Both the position numbers and the translations under genes were made by a program. A stretch of DNA of 64,000 bases from Corallium rubrum (Eukaryota > Cnidaria > Anthozoa > Scleralcyonacea > Coralliidae): NCBI GenBank assembly GCA_964035015.1, contig CAXIUP010000126.1, positions 150,001 to 214,000 on the forward strand. Reading direction: 5' to 3'. Each line of letters starts with the position of its first letter. The first letter of the stretch is position 1. The notes under the pieces are model-generated. The model saw nothing but the letters and a program-made list of their open reading frames with translations, ran no database searches and had not been told where the DNA came from. This document shows positions 48,286 through 59,394 of this stretch, in pieces.

Positions 48286-48859
48286 AATCATAGTTTTCTT
48301 CACGTTTATTATTTTCCAACCAGTATTTTTTGCGAGAATGAAATATTTTTGTGGGGAATAAACAAGCCTGTAGGCTTCACCTTTGACATTTTCAGGCACC
48401 TTAATAATTGGTTTACACAAGCACATAGTCTTTCCCTGGTTGATAACATAATTGGCTAAGATATGCTTTGCCAATTGTGTAATCAAACAGGGAAACACTA
48501 TTCTGCAAGTTGGATTCAAAGTAATAAATAACAGCATTTTCATTTCATATATTTAAAGGTTTATTAACTTGATAAAAACATGCAATCAAGTTAACCTACT
48601 AAGTACAAAGTTAACATGCAACATTTTTTTAATGGAAATAATAATATATATAAAATAATTTTAAATCAAGTTGAATGTTTTCATTTTGAGGGGCAGTGTT
48701 CTCTTTTGATGCCACATCTTCAACTAGAGTTGAATAATTAAGGTTGTGACAAAGTCAAAGCTAATTGGTACAAGTGAAACTTTCTTTTATCCAAAAAATG
48801 CTAACTCAGAGATCACACGATCTTGTTGGACCCATGAATTAGAATAACTCACTCCAAGA

Positions 48860-48990
48860 AAAGGTGTGTTAAATAATTAACACAACTTTTTTGTCCAAAT
48901 TTTAACACACCTTAAGTTAGGTTTTCTAACACACCTTAAGAGTTGGTTATTTAACACACATTGGTATGTTATATTAACACATGTTAAGAT
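48860..48990. repeat. GTGTTAA/TTAACAC repeat cluster
   Basis: TAACACACCTTAAG occurs twice and related TTAACACA/TGTGTTAA strings several more times, in both orientations. Confidence 0.6.
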
Positions 48991-49092
48991 GTGTAGTAAC
49001 AATGCCCAGTATCATTTACAATATACCCAATTCTCTCCTGGCATTACCACCTTATTATATATACAGAACTCGCGATCGAGCTCTCGGCAACG

Positions 49093-49164
49093 GCCTCCGT
49101 GGCTCAGTGGTCAGAGCATTGCACTAGAATCGCAAGGTCGTGGGTTCAATTCCTGCCGGAGGGC
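49093..49164 (+). tRNA. tRNA-like sequence (SINE head or pseudo-tRNA), copy 1
   Basis: The 72-base unit folds with acceptor GCCTCCG/CGGAGGG (G1 unpaired), D-stem GCTC/GAGC, anticodon stem with one mismatch and T-loop TTCAATT. The anticodon would be AGA, a serine codon reader, but the long serine variable arm is absent, so a tRNA-derived SINE or pseudogene is more likely than a working tRNA. Confidence 0.5.
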
Positions 49165-49369
49165 CTGTGTAGTTGCATTTTTCGCAACTGCTCCCGGTTT
49201 GGTCTTAAAATGTATATATTCTACACTCGAATTTTCCTTCACCCTAAATCCTTAGAACATGCTATGTAATCGAGTGAAATGCCCAATATCATTTATAATA
49301 TACCCAATTCTCTCCTGGCATTACCACCTTATTATATATACAGAACTCGCGATCGAGCTCTCGGCAACG

Positions 49370-49441
49370 GCCTCCGTGGCTCAGTGGTCAGAGCATTGCA
49401 CTAGAATCGCAAGGTCGTTGGTTCAATTCCTGCCGGAGGGC
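49370..49441 (+). tRNA. tRNA-like sequence (SINE head or pseudo-tRNA), copy 2
   Basis: Same as copy 1, offset 277 bases; one T-stem base differs (GTTGG for GTGGG). Followed by the same TTTTT hairpin, which would end Pol III transcripts. Confidence 0.5.
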
Positions 49442-49782
49442 CTGTGTAGTTGCATTTTTCGCAACTGCTCCCGGTTTGGTCTTAAAATGTATATATTCTA
49501 CATACAAATATTCAGTTGTATGAACTAAATCAAACCACTCTGCTAAAATGGTATGATACATGTATATAACAAAAATATGGCAGAAATCTAATGTTCTTTT
49601 AGGTTAGTTTAGGCAATTGGCTAAAATTGATTTGAATAGAAGCCTGAATAACATTAAAACAAGGCTTTAAAACCAACTGATATACACACATAAAAGAACA
49701 TTAAATTGCTGTCATTGTTTAGGTAATTCATACCAAATGAAAAATTTCGTACAATTTAATGTTGATCAATTTATTTTGAATC

Positions 49783-50323
49783 TAGGTGGAACGACCGCCG
49801 GAAATTAATAGAGCAACGAATTTTATTGCAAGGTCTGCCACCAGCTCCGCCAAAAACTGCATCAGAGCCCCTACCGCCACCCAAACAACTTCTTCCCAAA
49901 CCTATTCCTACCCCACCAACACCACACACTTTCCCCACAATCCACAACCTGCCTATCCCATTGCCTACTCCACCACAAGGCCAAGCATCTTCCTCGACTG
50001 CAAGCACCTCAACCCAACCAACACCAATATATAATAGTCCATCAACCATCCCCATCCCCAAAACGACGCAGTATTATCAAAAGAAGAGGAAAGAAAATAA
50101 AATTGAAAATACTGGGGAATGTAAGAGGAAGTACATGCGTAAAACATGTTTTAATGTCTGCAGTCACTGCAAACTTCCGAAGACCAAGGACTTTGGCCAC
50201 CGCAGGCATATCGGTGAACTTGGTATGGACACCTTTTGCCCTGCTGTGGAAGGCAAGCAATATCAAAACAAAGAGGTGTGGATGCAGGCAAGAAAAGCGG
50301 CAAATCCACCAAAAAAGAAATAA
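49783..50323 (+). pseudogene. intronless second copy of the C-terminal exons of the 50884-56065 gene
   Basis: From a 3' splice-like AG at 49782 the frame is open to 50323. It has LIEQRILLQGLPP, a long Pro-rich stretch, then a zinc motif (CSHCKLPKTKDFGHRR, FCPAVEG) followed by a Lys-rich tail. The minus-strand gene has the same order (IKLLLQGL, Pro-rich, CKKCGKPQNKQTGHS, YCPNEEG, W) but with the two parts in separate exons. It may be a processed partial copy or part of a related element. Confidence 0.55.
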
Positions 50324-50883
50324 ATATTAAAGAAAATACCTTTGCGGCTTCACCTTTGCGTGTTGCTGCTTCAAAAAAATTGTACATGTCTCGTGTTTTC
50401 TTCAAATCTTGTAATCTAGCTCCCAGCCTCTCTCGCAAATACAATGAAGTACTTCATGTCCTTATACCTTTTGGGATAAATACAAGGTAGTACTTCATGT
50501 CATCACATTTATTGCTGTATTAGGGCGGGGGAAGGATGGCGGGAAGATTGCAAAACATTTTTTGCGCTAAACGAAAGCTGATCGTCTCTGCAACATTGGG
50601 ATTTTGGGATTTTGGGATTTTGGAACGCTGGGTCATCATCTTGGGGGGTTGGATCTAGTATATTGGAACATTCAAGATGGCGGATATTATAGGAGTGAAA
50701 TTTTTCTACTTGTCGTGGTTTTCTCAATAAATTAATGGGGATTTCTTTGCTTTGCAAAATAAATTCAACTCTCAAGGATACTTTGATATATATTTGTGTT
50801 GATTTTTAGACCAATGTAAGTTGTTTGCAATATGAATTTTAGAAATTTACTACTTTGACTATAAATATTTACAAATTATTTTA

Positions 50884-53800
50884 CAAATTATGTTTCTTTG
50901 CTTTTCGCTCGTCCGCTTTGTTTTTTAACCACTCGTTTTTTTGTATTTGGCCCTCTTCATTAGGGCAATAAGTTTGGCCATAATATTGGGAGTGGCCGGT
51001 CTGCTTATTTTGAGGTTTCCCGCACTTTTTGCACGTATAGGCCATTTTGACCTTCTTGGGGGATGGACGGCCTTCTCTTGCTGCTTCAGCCCCCTTCTTG
51101 AGGGCTTCTGCTTTTGTCCTTCTCCACGCTGTAGTCCTTGGCACTAAAAAATAAAGTTAAACTTGTTATTTTCTTTTTCTAGGGAAATGTACTACGCTAC
51201 ATTGGTTGCATATGATTACCCTACCATTTGATGGGATCTGTTCGACTTTTTCCACAAATACAACGTCTGGGTCTTCAGCCACGACACAAGGCAAACTGGT
51301 TGATGGGATGGAGGGATCTGGTGTTGTTATGGATGCTGGTACTGGATTCTTCTCCAACTCCAATGGCATTGGTAGGGGCTCACTGGCAGCCAAAGGTGGC
51401 TTTGGGATGGACAGTCCTTGCAGAAGCAATTTGATCTCATCTACCCTTGCCTTGTTCTTGTACCTGTGAAATGCAGTAAGAGAAACAATTTATGAACACA
51501 TGCTTAATAATAATTATAGTGGACAGAAAGTACTGTACATTACTGTATGTTAAATTATGAACACTTTGTTAAGAAGTGGTACTTCATTTAAGCTAGTCTA
51601 ATGATCACGCTTGAACACGTATAGCTGTATGATTGGCCAGAACCATCATGTGACATTAGTGGCGTGTTCATAAACTTTAAACACTGTGTATTTTCTCTCT
51701 TTCAATTCATATTCCATACAGTAAAGTTGCTTGTTTTGTTGGATTTATAATTAATAAATATGATTACTTAAAACTGGTTAGAATATACAATCATTACCAT
51801 AATCTCAATACACTTACCATTTTGAAATTGTTGTTTCATTGACTGGATACATTTGAAGATTTGTATCCTCATAGAGGCGACTGTTGACGACAGTATTCCT
51901 CAGGGCGTTGTACTTTAAGAGAACTACTTTCCACTTGGAAAGGTAGGTACTCTCTGGTCCACTTGCCCTTTGTTCGACTGCCTCATCAGTCAATCGTATC
52001 ATGATTGCCTCTACAAGTCTACTGCTTGATGGGGATTGTGCTACTTGGGCACCTGTTACAAATGCTCTGAAGATATAACAATAATAAAATTTAATACAGT
52101 ATTGCCTAAAGTTTATATTTGTGGTAAAACACAAAACAATACACACTCTTGTAGAATTGTTGTCAAAACATTAAATAAAATGTTAGCAATTTTTATAGTG
52201 TGTACAGTTTTGTATTTGTGGTCATTATTGTGTTTTGATATAATAAATATTACGTACCTTGCCATTGCCTCGGTGCCAACATGCCCTGTTGCTTTTTTCT
52301 TCAGGAAGCGGCCTTTGGCTTTCTTGTACTTTGGTGGGAATACCAATGCTTTTTTGTCGTATTCATCCAGGTTGAGGTAAAGTTGTTTGATTTCGGCTGC
52401 TTGCTTGTTCGTAACATGGCCATCTAATGCGAGTAATGCGTTTGCAAGCTTTCCAACTTTGTCCCAACCTGGAATACCCGATGCATCCACTGCTGTCGCC
52501 TCATCTTCCTGTGTTAAATTAATCAATCAAAAATAGAGTGATAATATTTTTGTGGCAACAGGGTAATTTATTAATTTAGTTGGTTTGATTTTACTCAAAT
52601 TCAACCTGACTTTATTTGACATTGAAACAACACTGATTCTTACCTCATTGCCACTATCATCACTGTGTACTGGTTGGGCCACAGTTTCGGCACTGTCTAA
52701 ATCATCAGCAGCAGCAGCATCGCATTCCATGTTGAAATCCCCAAACGCTTCGTCTATTTCTTTGTCCAACTCTTGCACTGGACAATCGCCAGTTTGAGAG
52801 CGTAGGTATTCGATGCCAATAATTTCTCCTGTGTATGTAGACGGAGTGCAAAAGTTTAACAGAGTTGGCTCTGTGGATTGTAGCTGACAACACATTCAGT
52901 CTATGTTTTAGGGAGATGTTGAAGCTTCTCACTTTGTCCTCCATCTTTTTACTCTGCATATCTCTCTCTTCATTCCATCTCGCCAGTCCCTCAACAAGAT
53001 ATGCTTGGAAGGCAATTGCACCAGCTGATGTTCCTGAAACAATCACAAATAAAACAAAGCAATGATAAGTTTCTGTAATAAGTTGTAGGTTAAGTTATTA
53101 TTAATAGATGTATTAAGATGGATATTTCCAAACAAAATGTTGGACTGGAACTATCCAAATTAAGATGTCTATTAATATCTTTAGTTGTATGCTAGTACTA
53201 CTGTACCCATTGCTAAATACCTGGTATGAACCTTGCTAGGTGAAGATGAAAGCTCTCCAGTGAAGTTGTACCACAAGCACATCGGTAGACTGGAAGTGAT
53301 TTTCCTCCTTTCTTTATCGTACCAGTAGTGGTGTAGAGGCTCACATCTGGGGGATCCTGCAGGCATGGTACATGCCGTCTTTGCTCAGGCCATATCTCAC
53401 TCAGCATTTCATCCCTGAAAAGAGGAACACCAAGCACGTCCGTTGCAGCAGCCAGGGAGTTGAACAGAGCTGTTAGCTGGTTCTCCGTCTCATGCTCGCC
53501 TCTTGTTCTTCTCCGGCAGTGCTTTGCCAACTCTTTCTTTGAGACAGCACTCATCACAGCCTTCTCAGATGGACACTTTATGCCATTTTCCTGTAACTCT
53601 GCCTTCTTGGCTGCATAGAGTGCCTGAAGATCAGATTGATCCCACTCGAATATGCATCGAGACAGACTTGCCATGAAAATGCCATAAAGTGGGTGGCTCT
53701 CGCTAGTGCAGCCGACTGCACAGCGACGCATGAAGTGGAAGATGTCGAGCCTAACCAACAGGTTTGGCCAGGCATTGAACAGTGATCGATACTTCGATTC

Positions 53801-56065
53801 ACCTTCCTGAATGCCACAGCATTCTCGGTCAGTGTAAAGAAGTACTGGTGGCTGAACACCTGCCTTTTCAAACCTGCTGATTAAACCATCTGCCAAGGGC
53901 TGTAATGATGCCATGCTCTCAGATGTTGTAATTACAGAGTTGAGCACCTGTCCTTTTTCATTGCCAACATTTGTTACCCAGCTGGCTGTGTTGGCATCAT
54001 ATCCCTGCAGCTTCTTGGTGATCTTTTTTGTCGAGTCGAGTTTCATTACAGTGCCATAAACAGAGGTGGTAACCGCCTTCAGAAGCTCCAGCCGACTGTA
54101 CACATTTCGCACATAACAGGCTAGAAACCACTTGGCAGTAGGGACATCCCTTAACTCTGGTGCTTTCTGGTACTCCACGGAAGGCTGATGGAATAGGTGC
54201 GAAGATGTTTGGTGACGTTTGCAGTCGTTCAAGTAACTTACAACCTTTCCCATCCATTCGTCGCTGTGAATCTCTCTCAACCTGTTCTGCAAAGCTCCAG
54301 GACTGTTCCCAAGAGTCCTCGACCTTAACAGGGAAATAACGGCTTGGTCGCATGCGTACTTGTATGTAAGGACCACTGGGAACTTGAGGCGAATTCCATC
54401 AGGCAAACAGTCCAAAATACGATTGTCCCAAGCAATAAAAGTGCCCTTGCATGCCTTGCAGTAGTGATATTCTGCAGCCAGATAATAATAGTCCTTGATG
54501 TCAAGAACTAGCCTAACTCGGGTGTATAGACCCTTTGACTGTAGAGTCCTCTCTGTTATGTTGCATGCAGGACATGTAAGCAACACATCCCACATTCGTT
54601 TGGGCATCCACAGGAACAGCCTTCTTAAAAAGTAATTTGCAGGATTGGCGACGCCACTGGCATTGGGGGCTGGCATTGGAGGTGGATGCCACCAGTTTTG
54701 CAATTTGGATGCCAAATTCCCCTTACTGGCAAACATCTTCTTACCAACCCAGCATTGATCTTCATATGCCATATTTTGTGCCCATTGCTTTGGCAGTCTC
54801 AGTGAGCAATCATTTTTAGAAGGCCTTTTTGGAGACTAGGTATTCAAAATACAAAAAAACAAAACAATCAAGTTTAAGTTACATCAAAAAGCATGTGGAT
54901 GTTTGTTATTTCAAAGGAGACTGATTTGCACTGACTGGGATTTGAACCCAGACCGGCTGCTGGGACAGCAGCAATGCTGACCGCTTACACCATCAATGCA
55001 CACGAAAATCTCCTTTCTTAAATGTGCATGTGATTCTGTAATTAATAATAACTGTACCTTTCCGCTCTCAGCTGGCTTGAACTGGGTTTCAGGTGGTGAC
55101 TCTGTGGTTGGTGACTCTGTGGTTGATTCAGGGCCTTGCAACACAACTTCTGACTGAAAGAATATTTAAAAACAATAATGTTCAAAAATATTTCAATGGA
55201 CAAACCACTGCATTAGGTCTTCGCCTAATACAATAATATAGGCTGACAACATTCCCATCAAAAATATACTGTACCGTACCTGCAAGGGTTGATTAGCTGC
55301 AAGAGTAGCCTCAATACCATGGACTGTTTCTAAAACCTCAGCATCCTATGAAGAAATTTAGTTTAACTTGAACAATTTATAGATGGAAAAAACATGACAA
55401 TCAAACTCGCATGATGATTTAATGTTATTATGATTAATTATATTTATGTACATAGTTACTCACAGATACTTGTTCACCACCAGCACTCCAGATTGAAGTT
55501 TCCTCTTCAGATGTAAGTAATGTTGAAACTGCATTCTGAAAAATTTGGGAACAACTCAATATAATTGTAATTATCAATTATGCTGTACCTGGTACAGTAT
55601 TCACTATGCTTCACACACTTACACGCTTTGAATGTAAAAAGCCATGCAAATGATTATTACCTCAGAGGCCACATCTGTACTCCTACTGGTTGCAGGCCTG
55701 GTAATGGTCGAAGAGCTAGCCTACACAATGATCGTATTATTGAATGATTCAGGATGACATTTTAGAACTCATTTTTCTTTAATTACACATCTGGTATTTG
55801 CAAAATATGCAACAGAGAAAATGAGAAAATAAGTATATAGTAAACAACTCACCCTTGTTTCGTGATAGCCACATGAGCATTAGTTCAAATTGCCAAACAG
55901 GTCAACCTTAGCATGTTTCACAGGGCACTTCTTAATATTCTCAATGCACCTGGCCCATTTTGAGTTAAGAGGAGGATTATTTCCCCTTCCAAATTCGAAG
56001 AGATCTTGAGCAAAAAGCTTCAGTCGCCTTTTCCACTCGCTGTCTGTTAAACCTACTTTGGGCAT
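50884..56065 (-). CDS. spliced gene with transposase-like core and C-terminal zinc finger
   Basis: About 11 exons with GT-AG borders, near 56065-55880 (start MPKVGLTDSEWKRRL), 55721-55661, 55536-55465, 55345-55280, 55154-55060, 54838-53222 (large), 53046-52640, 52507-52258, 52069-51818, 51470-51185 and 51143-50884. The large exon has LRRLFLWMPKRMWDV, two CxxC pairs and an RNase H-like order: MKLDSTKK Asp, LLYTDRECC Asp, DIFHFMRR His. It resembles proteins annotated DUF6729 and could be a DDE transposase. The last exon is a zinc finger (CKKCGKPQNKQTGH). A frame slip near 52870 within the seventh exon suggests damage. A host-gene origin cannot be excluded. Confidence 0.55.
54926..54998 (-). tRNA. 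tRNA-like sequence in an intron
   Basis: The 73-base unit has a 7-bp acceptor, a perfect T-arm (CTGGG/CCCAG with TTCAAAT loop) and a 5-bp anticodon stem GCTGC/GCAGC. The residue before the anticodon is G rather than the invariant U33 and the D-arm is weak. More likely a tRNA-derived repeat than a working tRNA. Confidence 0.4.
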
Positions 56066-56069
56066 ACTT

Positions 56070-57355
56070 ATCTACAAAATTCAGATGGAAAACTTGTTTA
56101 GTTAATATCAACATCGCGGTCGTTGTTGCCAAAAAGTAATAAAATACAGCTAAAAGTCAACTCGAAGTGAAAATTATATCAGTGTTGAGATAAAATATTG
56201 AATCAGCATAAATACGAATTTGCATATCATGAATATTCAAGAAATTAACTTCGAGAACATACCTGCAGAAACTGTATCCGACACTAAACAACAGTGAAAC
56301 AAAATATATTTTCTCTACAACGCAAAATAGCCGTGAAAATTTAGCTTTCCTTGAATTTTAGCTCGAAAGCAACCCGAAGATATCGCTTGACAAAACGACC
56401 CCAACAGTTACCACAGCAACAACACCTGTGCACATAAACACAGGTACCCCAATGCGTCTATTGGAGCGCATAACACAGGTGCCCCAAATGCGTCTTTTCC
56501 TTTCTTTTTCTCCCCCTCTCTTGCCCCTTCGCAGAGAAGATTATGCCCCAGTTTTTGCGCAGGGGCCATGCTAATCGTCTCTGAGTCTTCAACCATAGCC
56601 AACACATTCTTATTTAGCTTTCTATTCGTGACAAAGAAACGAAAATTATTCCTGCAGAAAACAGAAAAGATCTTTTATTTTACGTCATACGTATATAGTT
56701 ATTAGCACGCATGCCTGGGCACGTACGTATTTTCCGCGTTTTCTGTTGAAACACGCTGATGGAAGGAGCGTGGGCTCACCCGGTTTGTGTACATTACACT
56801 ACGCAGGTCCTTTCTAATTCCCCTGGTTATTAAAATTGGGCTACGGCTCGTGCCATTTTTATTCCAGATTACTTATACTGATACTATAAAATGATCCTGA
56901 ATGATCCCTTTTTATGAAAGGAGACCGCTGACCTGAATGTCCGGATATTCAATCTCGCGTATCCAACGTGCATCTCAGCAAGAAGAGAATGGCTTTTATT
57001 TGTCAATATATAAGCGAAACCAAGGAAAATTTGGACTCTAACACCTCCTAAAGTAAGTATAAGCATTTGTCTGTTGTCATTATTTCGTAGATTTGCAATG
57101 TGGTAAAATTTGACAAAAACCATCTTGGTGGAGGCTCGGTCAGTCTGCCATTTATCGAACAAACTTTCCAAAATTTTACATAAACTTGGCGGGGTGTTCT
57201 AAGGGCAAACAGGAGTAAATATCATGCAAAACAATCTGAATGATGTATTATGGCCTTATGTTGTGCCATGATTCTGTCCTAATTTGTAAATTTCCAAAGT
57301 GAGTGAGAACCACATGCTCGATCATCTCAGTGGGCGGACATAACATTTGCGTTGT
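56070..57355. other. gene-free interval with U6-like fragment
   Basis: CACAGGT-x-CCCCAATGCGTCT occurs twice (56440-56490). The region 56505-56595 contains the U6-like core described separately. No ORF is supported. Confidence 0.5.
56535..56595 (-). ncRNA. U6 snRNA-like fragment (pseudogene)
   Basis: On the minus strand AGAGACGATTAGCATGGCCC followed by CTGCGCAAA matches the conserved U6 core (GATTAGCATGGCCCCTGCGCAA) with one change (GACG for GAAG). Upstream and downstream parts of U6 are not present in order, and a second AATCTTCTCTGCG-like string follows. It is a truncated U6 pseudogene or U6-derived repeat. Confidence 0.55.
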
Positions 57356-57520
57356 ATTGTATTGCATTGCATTGCATTGCATTGCATTGCATTGCATTGC
57401 ATTGCATTGCATTGCATTGCATTGCATTGCATTGCATTGCATTGCATTGCATTGCATTGCATTGCATTGCATTGCATTGCATTGCATTGCATTGCATTGC
57501 ATTGCATTGCATTGCATTGT
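57356..57520. repeat. (ATTGC)n pentamer array
   Basis: About 32 perfect 5-bp units. It yields open frames (repeats of ALHCI or QCNAM) that are not genes. Confidence 0.95.
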
Positions 57521-58687
57521 TGAATTTGAGTTTTTGTTTTTTGGGGGGTTTTTTCATTTTATCAACACAAAATTTGTTGGTAAAATATTTCATTGTCTAA
57601 ATAGTTTCCATTTTGTTATAGATTATAATCATATTTTTATAATAATTAGCATAATTTGCGAAATGCGTTGTTGACGTTATTACGATGATTACCATCAATA
57701 TAACTAATGATTATCATCAAATTAAAATAACAGTGAGGACGTGCTGCAATAACTTGGAATTACGCCTGTTGAAGGTTATCGGAAACAACATGAGACAAAA
57801 TGGCATCGAAATCAATGCTGTGTAGCAGGATTCTTTTTGACATACTTTGACCAACATCTGTGTATAGTGCTGATGCCATGAGTTGTGACGGTTGTCAGGG
57901 GGTTGCTTCTGCTAGGATTCTCCATGCAATGGGTCACGGCTTCTCTTACTTTAGAAGTTGACTGATATGATGCCATTTTATGTATCCACGAACCCTCTCA
58001 AGACTTTCACTGGATAAAAATGAAGAAAAATTTGGAACGCTTCACGAATAGGCGTGTCATCCTTGCGCTAAATTTGAACTGATCTTCGAGGTCAACATTT
58101 GCAAGAATCTTCCAAATGAGAGCCCTAAATTCTTCCAACCAAAAGTCTTCCAAATGTTCTTACTCCCGATACCAAATCTTCCAAATGTTGCCTGTGCCGA
58201 CCGAAGACAACAAGCCGATAATGAGCGATTGTCGTGAAATATTCATGAACCGTCGTAAATAATTCATAAACACTCGGCTAACTGATCGAAGTCATTCGCA
58301 TGCATTGCCGCTTTTGCGAGGAAATATACGAGCAAAGTAGCGAATTATTTCGGGTTCACTTTAACCGATTTTATCGGGTTCACTTTAACCGATTTTATGA
58401 AAGTGTGAAATGCTAAAGACAAATTGCACCTTTGTATAATTTAAGACCGAGATTTGTGAATTCTCGAACGAAGATCTAAGGCTGAATTACAGTGAAGACG
58501 TTCGACGGTTCAAAGACGACAACAGAACTGTCGAACCTCGTGCGTAACCGTGCGAAACCAACGAGTTGGTGAGGCGAAATGCGGTGGCTGAGGTTAAAGG
58601 ACTTTGCGGCAATGTCAACGATGAACCGGCGGTGCTGGACCAATACACTCTCAGTTTGGGCTGTTTCGCACTAAATCTTTTAGATGG
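57521..58687. other. gene-free interval
   Basis: No ORF of note. CGGGTTCACTTTAACCGATTTTAT is tandemly duplicated at about 58349-58397. CTTCCAAATG recurs three times near 58108-58195. Probably the 3' flank or decayed tail of the retroelement to the right. Confidence 0.4.
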
Positions 58688-59377
58688 TTAGTCGAACATG
58701 GGCTCGGCTATGCTAGATAGCTGGTACATAATATGAGGATGGAAAGCATCATCAATTAGCACTAATAAGCACTGCACAGGACAGATACTCGCCCGCCGAG
58801 AAAGGGAAATAGAAACATTGGGTTGATTATATGAATGTTTAAAATCTCGAAATGTAATTTTAAAGCCAGTTATCTGGCTTGATTTGTCAACAAGCTTGAC
58901 AACCTGATTAAGTTGTATGACAGATGTTGACCTGGCATGGCTAGTAATTTTCCCCAGTCGTAAGAAGGCGAAAAAGGCTGTAGTGCACATCGCCTTAAAT
59001 AATAAAGACCGGTAAAGACTCGTTGTCAAAGTGGGAGTTGTATCCACTATTTGACGTAGGATAGGAAGTGTCACAGGCAGGCGCGTATCGGCCTGGTGAC
59101 CAAGTTTGCCATAGCCTTTTAGCATTTGAACAACCCAAAATACCTTCATTGGATCGGCATAACCGGACAATCTATGGCAATAGCCAATGGCAGAAATATA
59201 TGTGTTTGTAGTAGAAGGCGCGTAGTTATGTTGGAACATATAGGCTATAAATATTCCTAAATCCGAAGGCGGTATGGGCAGACTGACAGTGGCCGAATTA
59301 AAAATGGAATGTGAAAATTGGCTGTAAAGTTTCCAGGTCCGGCGATAAGTGGGTATCGATGACGGCTGTAAACTCAA
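58688..59377 (-). CDS. tyrosine recombinase, C-terminally truncated
   Basis: The 229-residue ORF has the N-terminal core-binding domain (YAPSTTNTYISAIGYCHRL) and the first catalytic Arg region (FFAFLRLGKIT). The family's HxxR box and the nucleophilic Tyr are missing; sequence after the stop does not encode them. The recombinase would insert the cDNA circle; as read it is inactive. Confidence 0.75.
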   Translation of the reverse strand: MSLQPSSIPTYRRTWKLYSQFSHSIFNSATVSLPIPPSDLGIFIAYMFQHNYAPSTTNTYISAIGYCHRLSGYADPMKVFWVVQMLKGYGKLGHQADTRLPVTLPILRQIVDTTPTLTTSLYRSLLFKAMCTTAFFAFLRLGKITSHARSTSVIQLNQVVKLVDKSSQITGFKITFRDFKHSYNQPNVSISLSRRASICPVQCLLVLIDDAFHPHIMYQLSSIAEPMFD

Positions 59378-59394
59378 CTTGAGAAGTTTTGATG

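Larger units (their letters stand above)
47477..49000. other. gene-free interval downstream of Rep
   Basis: Holds the inverted repeat at 47717-47799, the AACTATAGTT array at 48015-48285 and repeated TTAACACACCTTAAG segments at 48860-48990. No ORF is supported. Confidence 0.5.
49001..49503 (+). repeat. tandem duplication, 277-bp period, with tRNA-like cores
   Basis: GCCCAGTATCATTTACAATA through TGTATATATTCTACA (49004-49225) recurs at 49281-49502 almost unchanged. Each copy contains one tRNA-like sequence followed by a small TTTTT-containing hairpin. Confidence 0.9.

Noticed and set aside
49093..49441. Two functional tRNA-Ser(AGA) genes
   Set aside because: The long variable arm of serine tRNAs is absent and the anticodon stem has a mismatch; called tRNA-like instead.
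49771..50061. Glycine-rich minus-strand ORF
   Set aside because: Antisense shadow of the Pro-rich stretch in the plus-strand zinc-finger copy.
57248..57674. ORFs with repeated QCNAM or ALHCI products
   Set aside because: Translation of the (ATTGC)n array.
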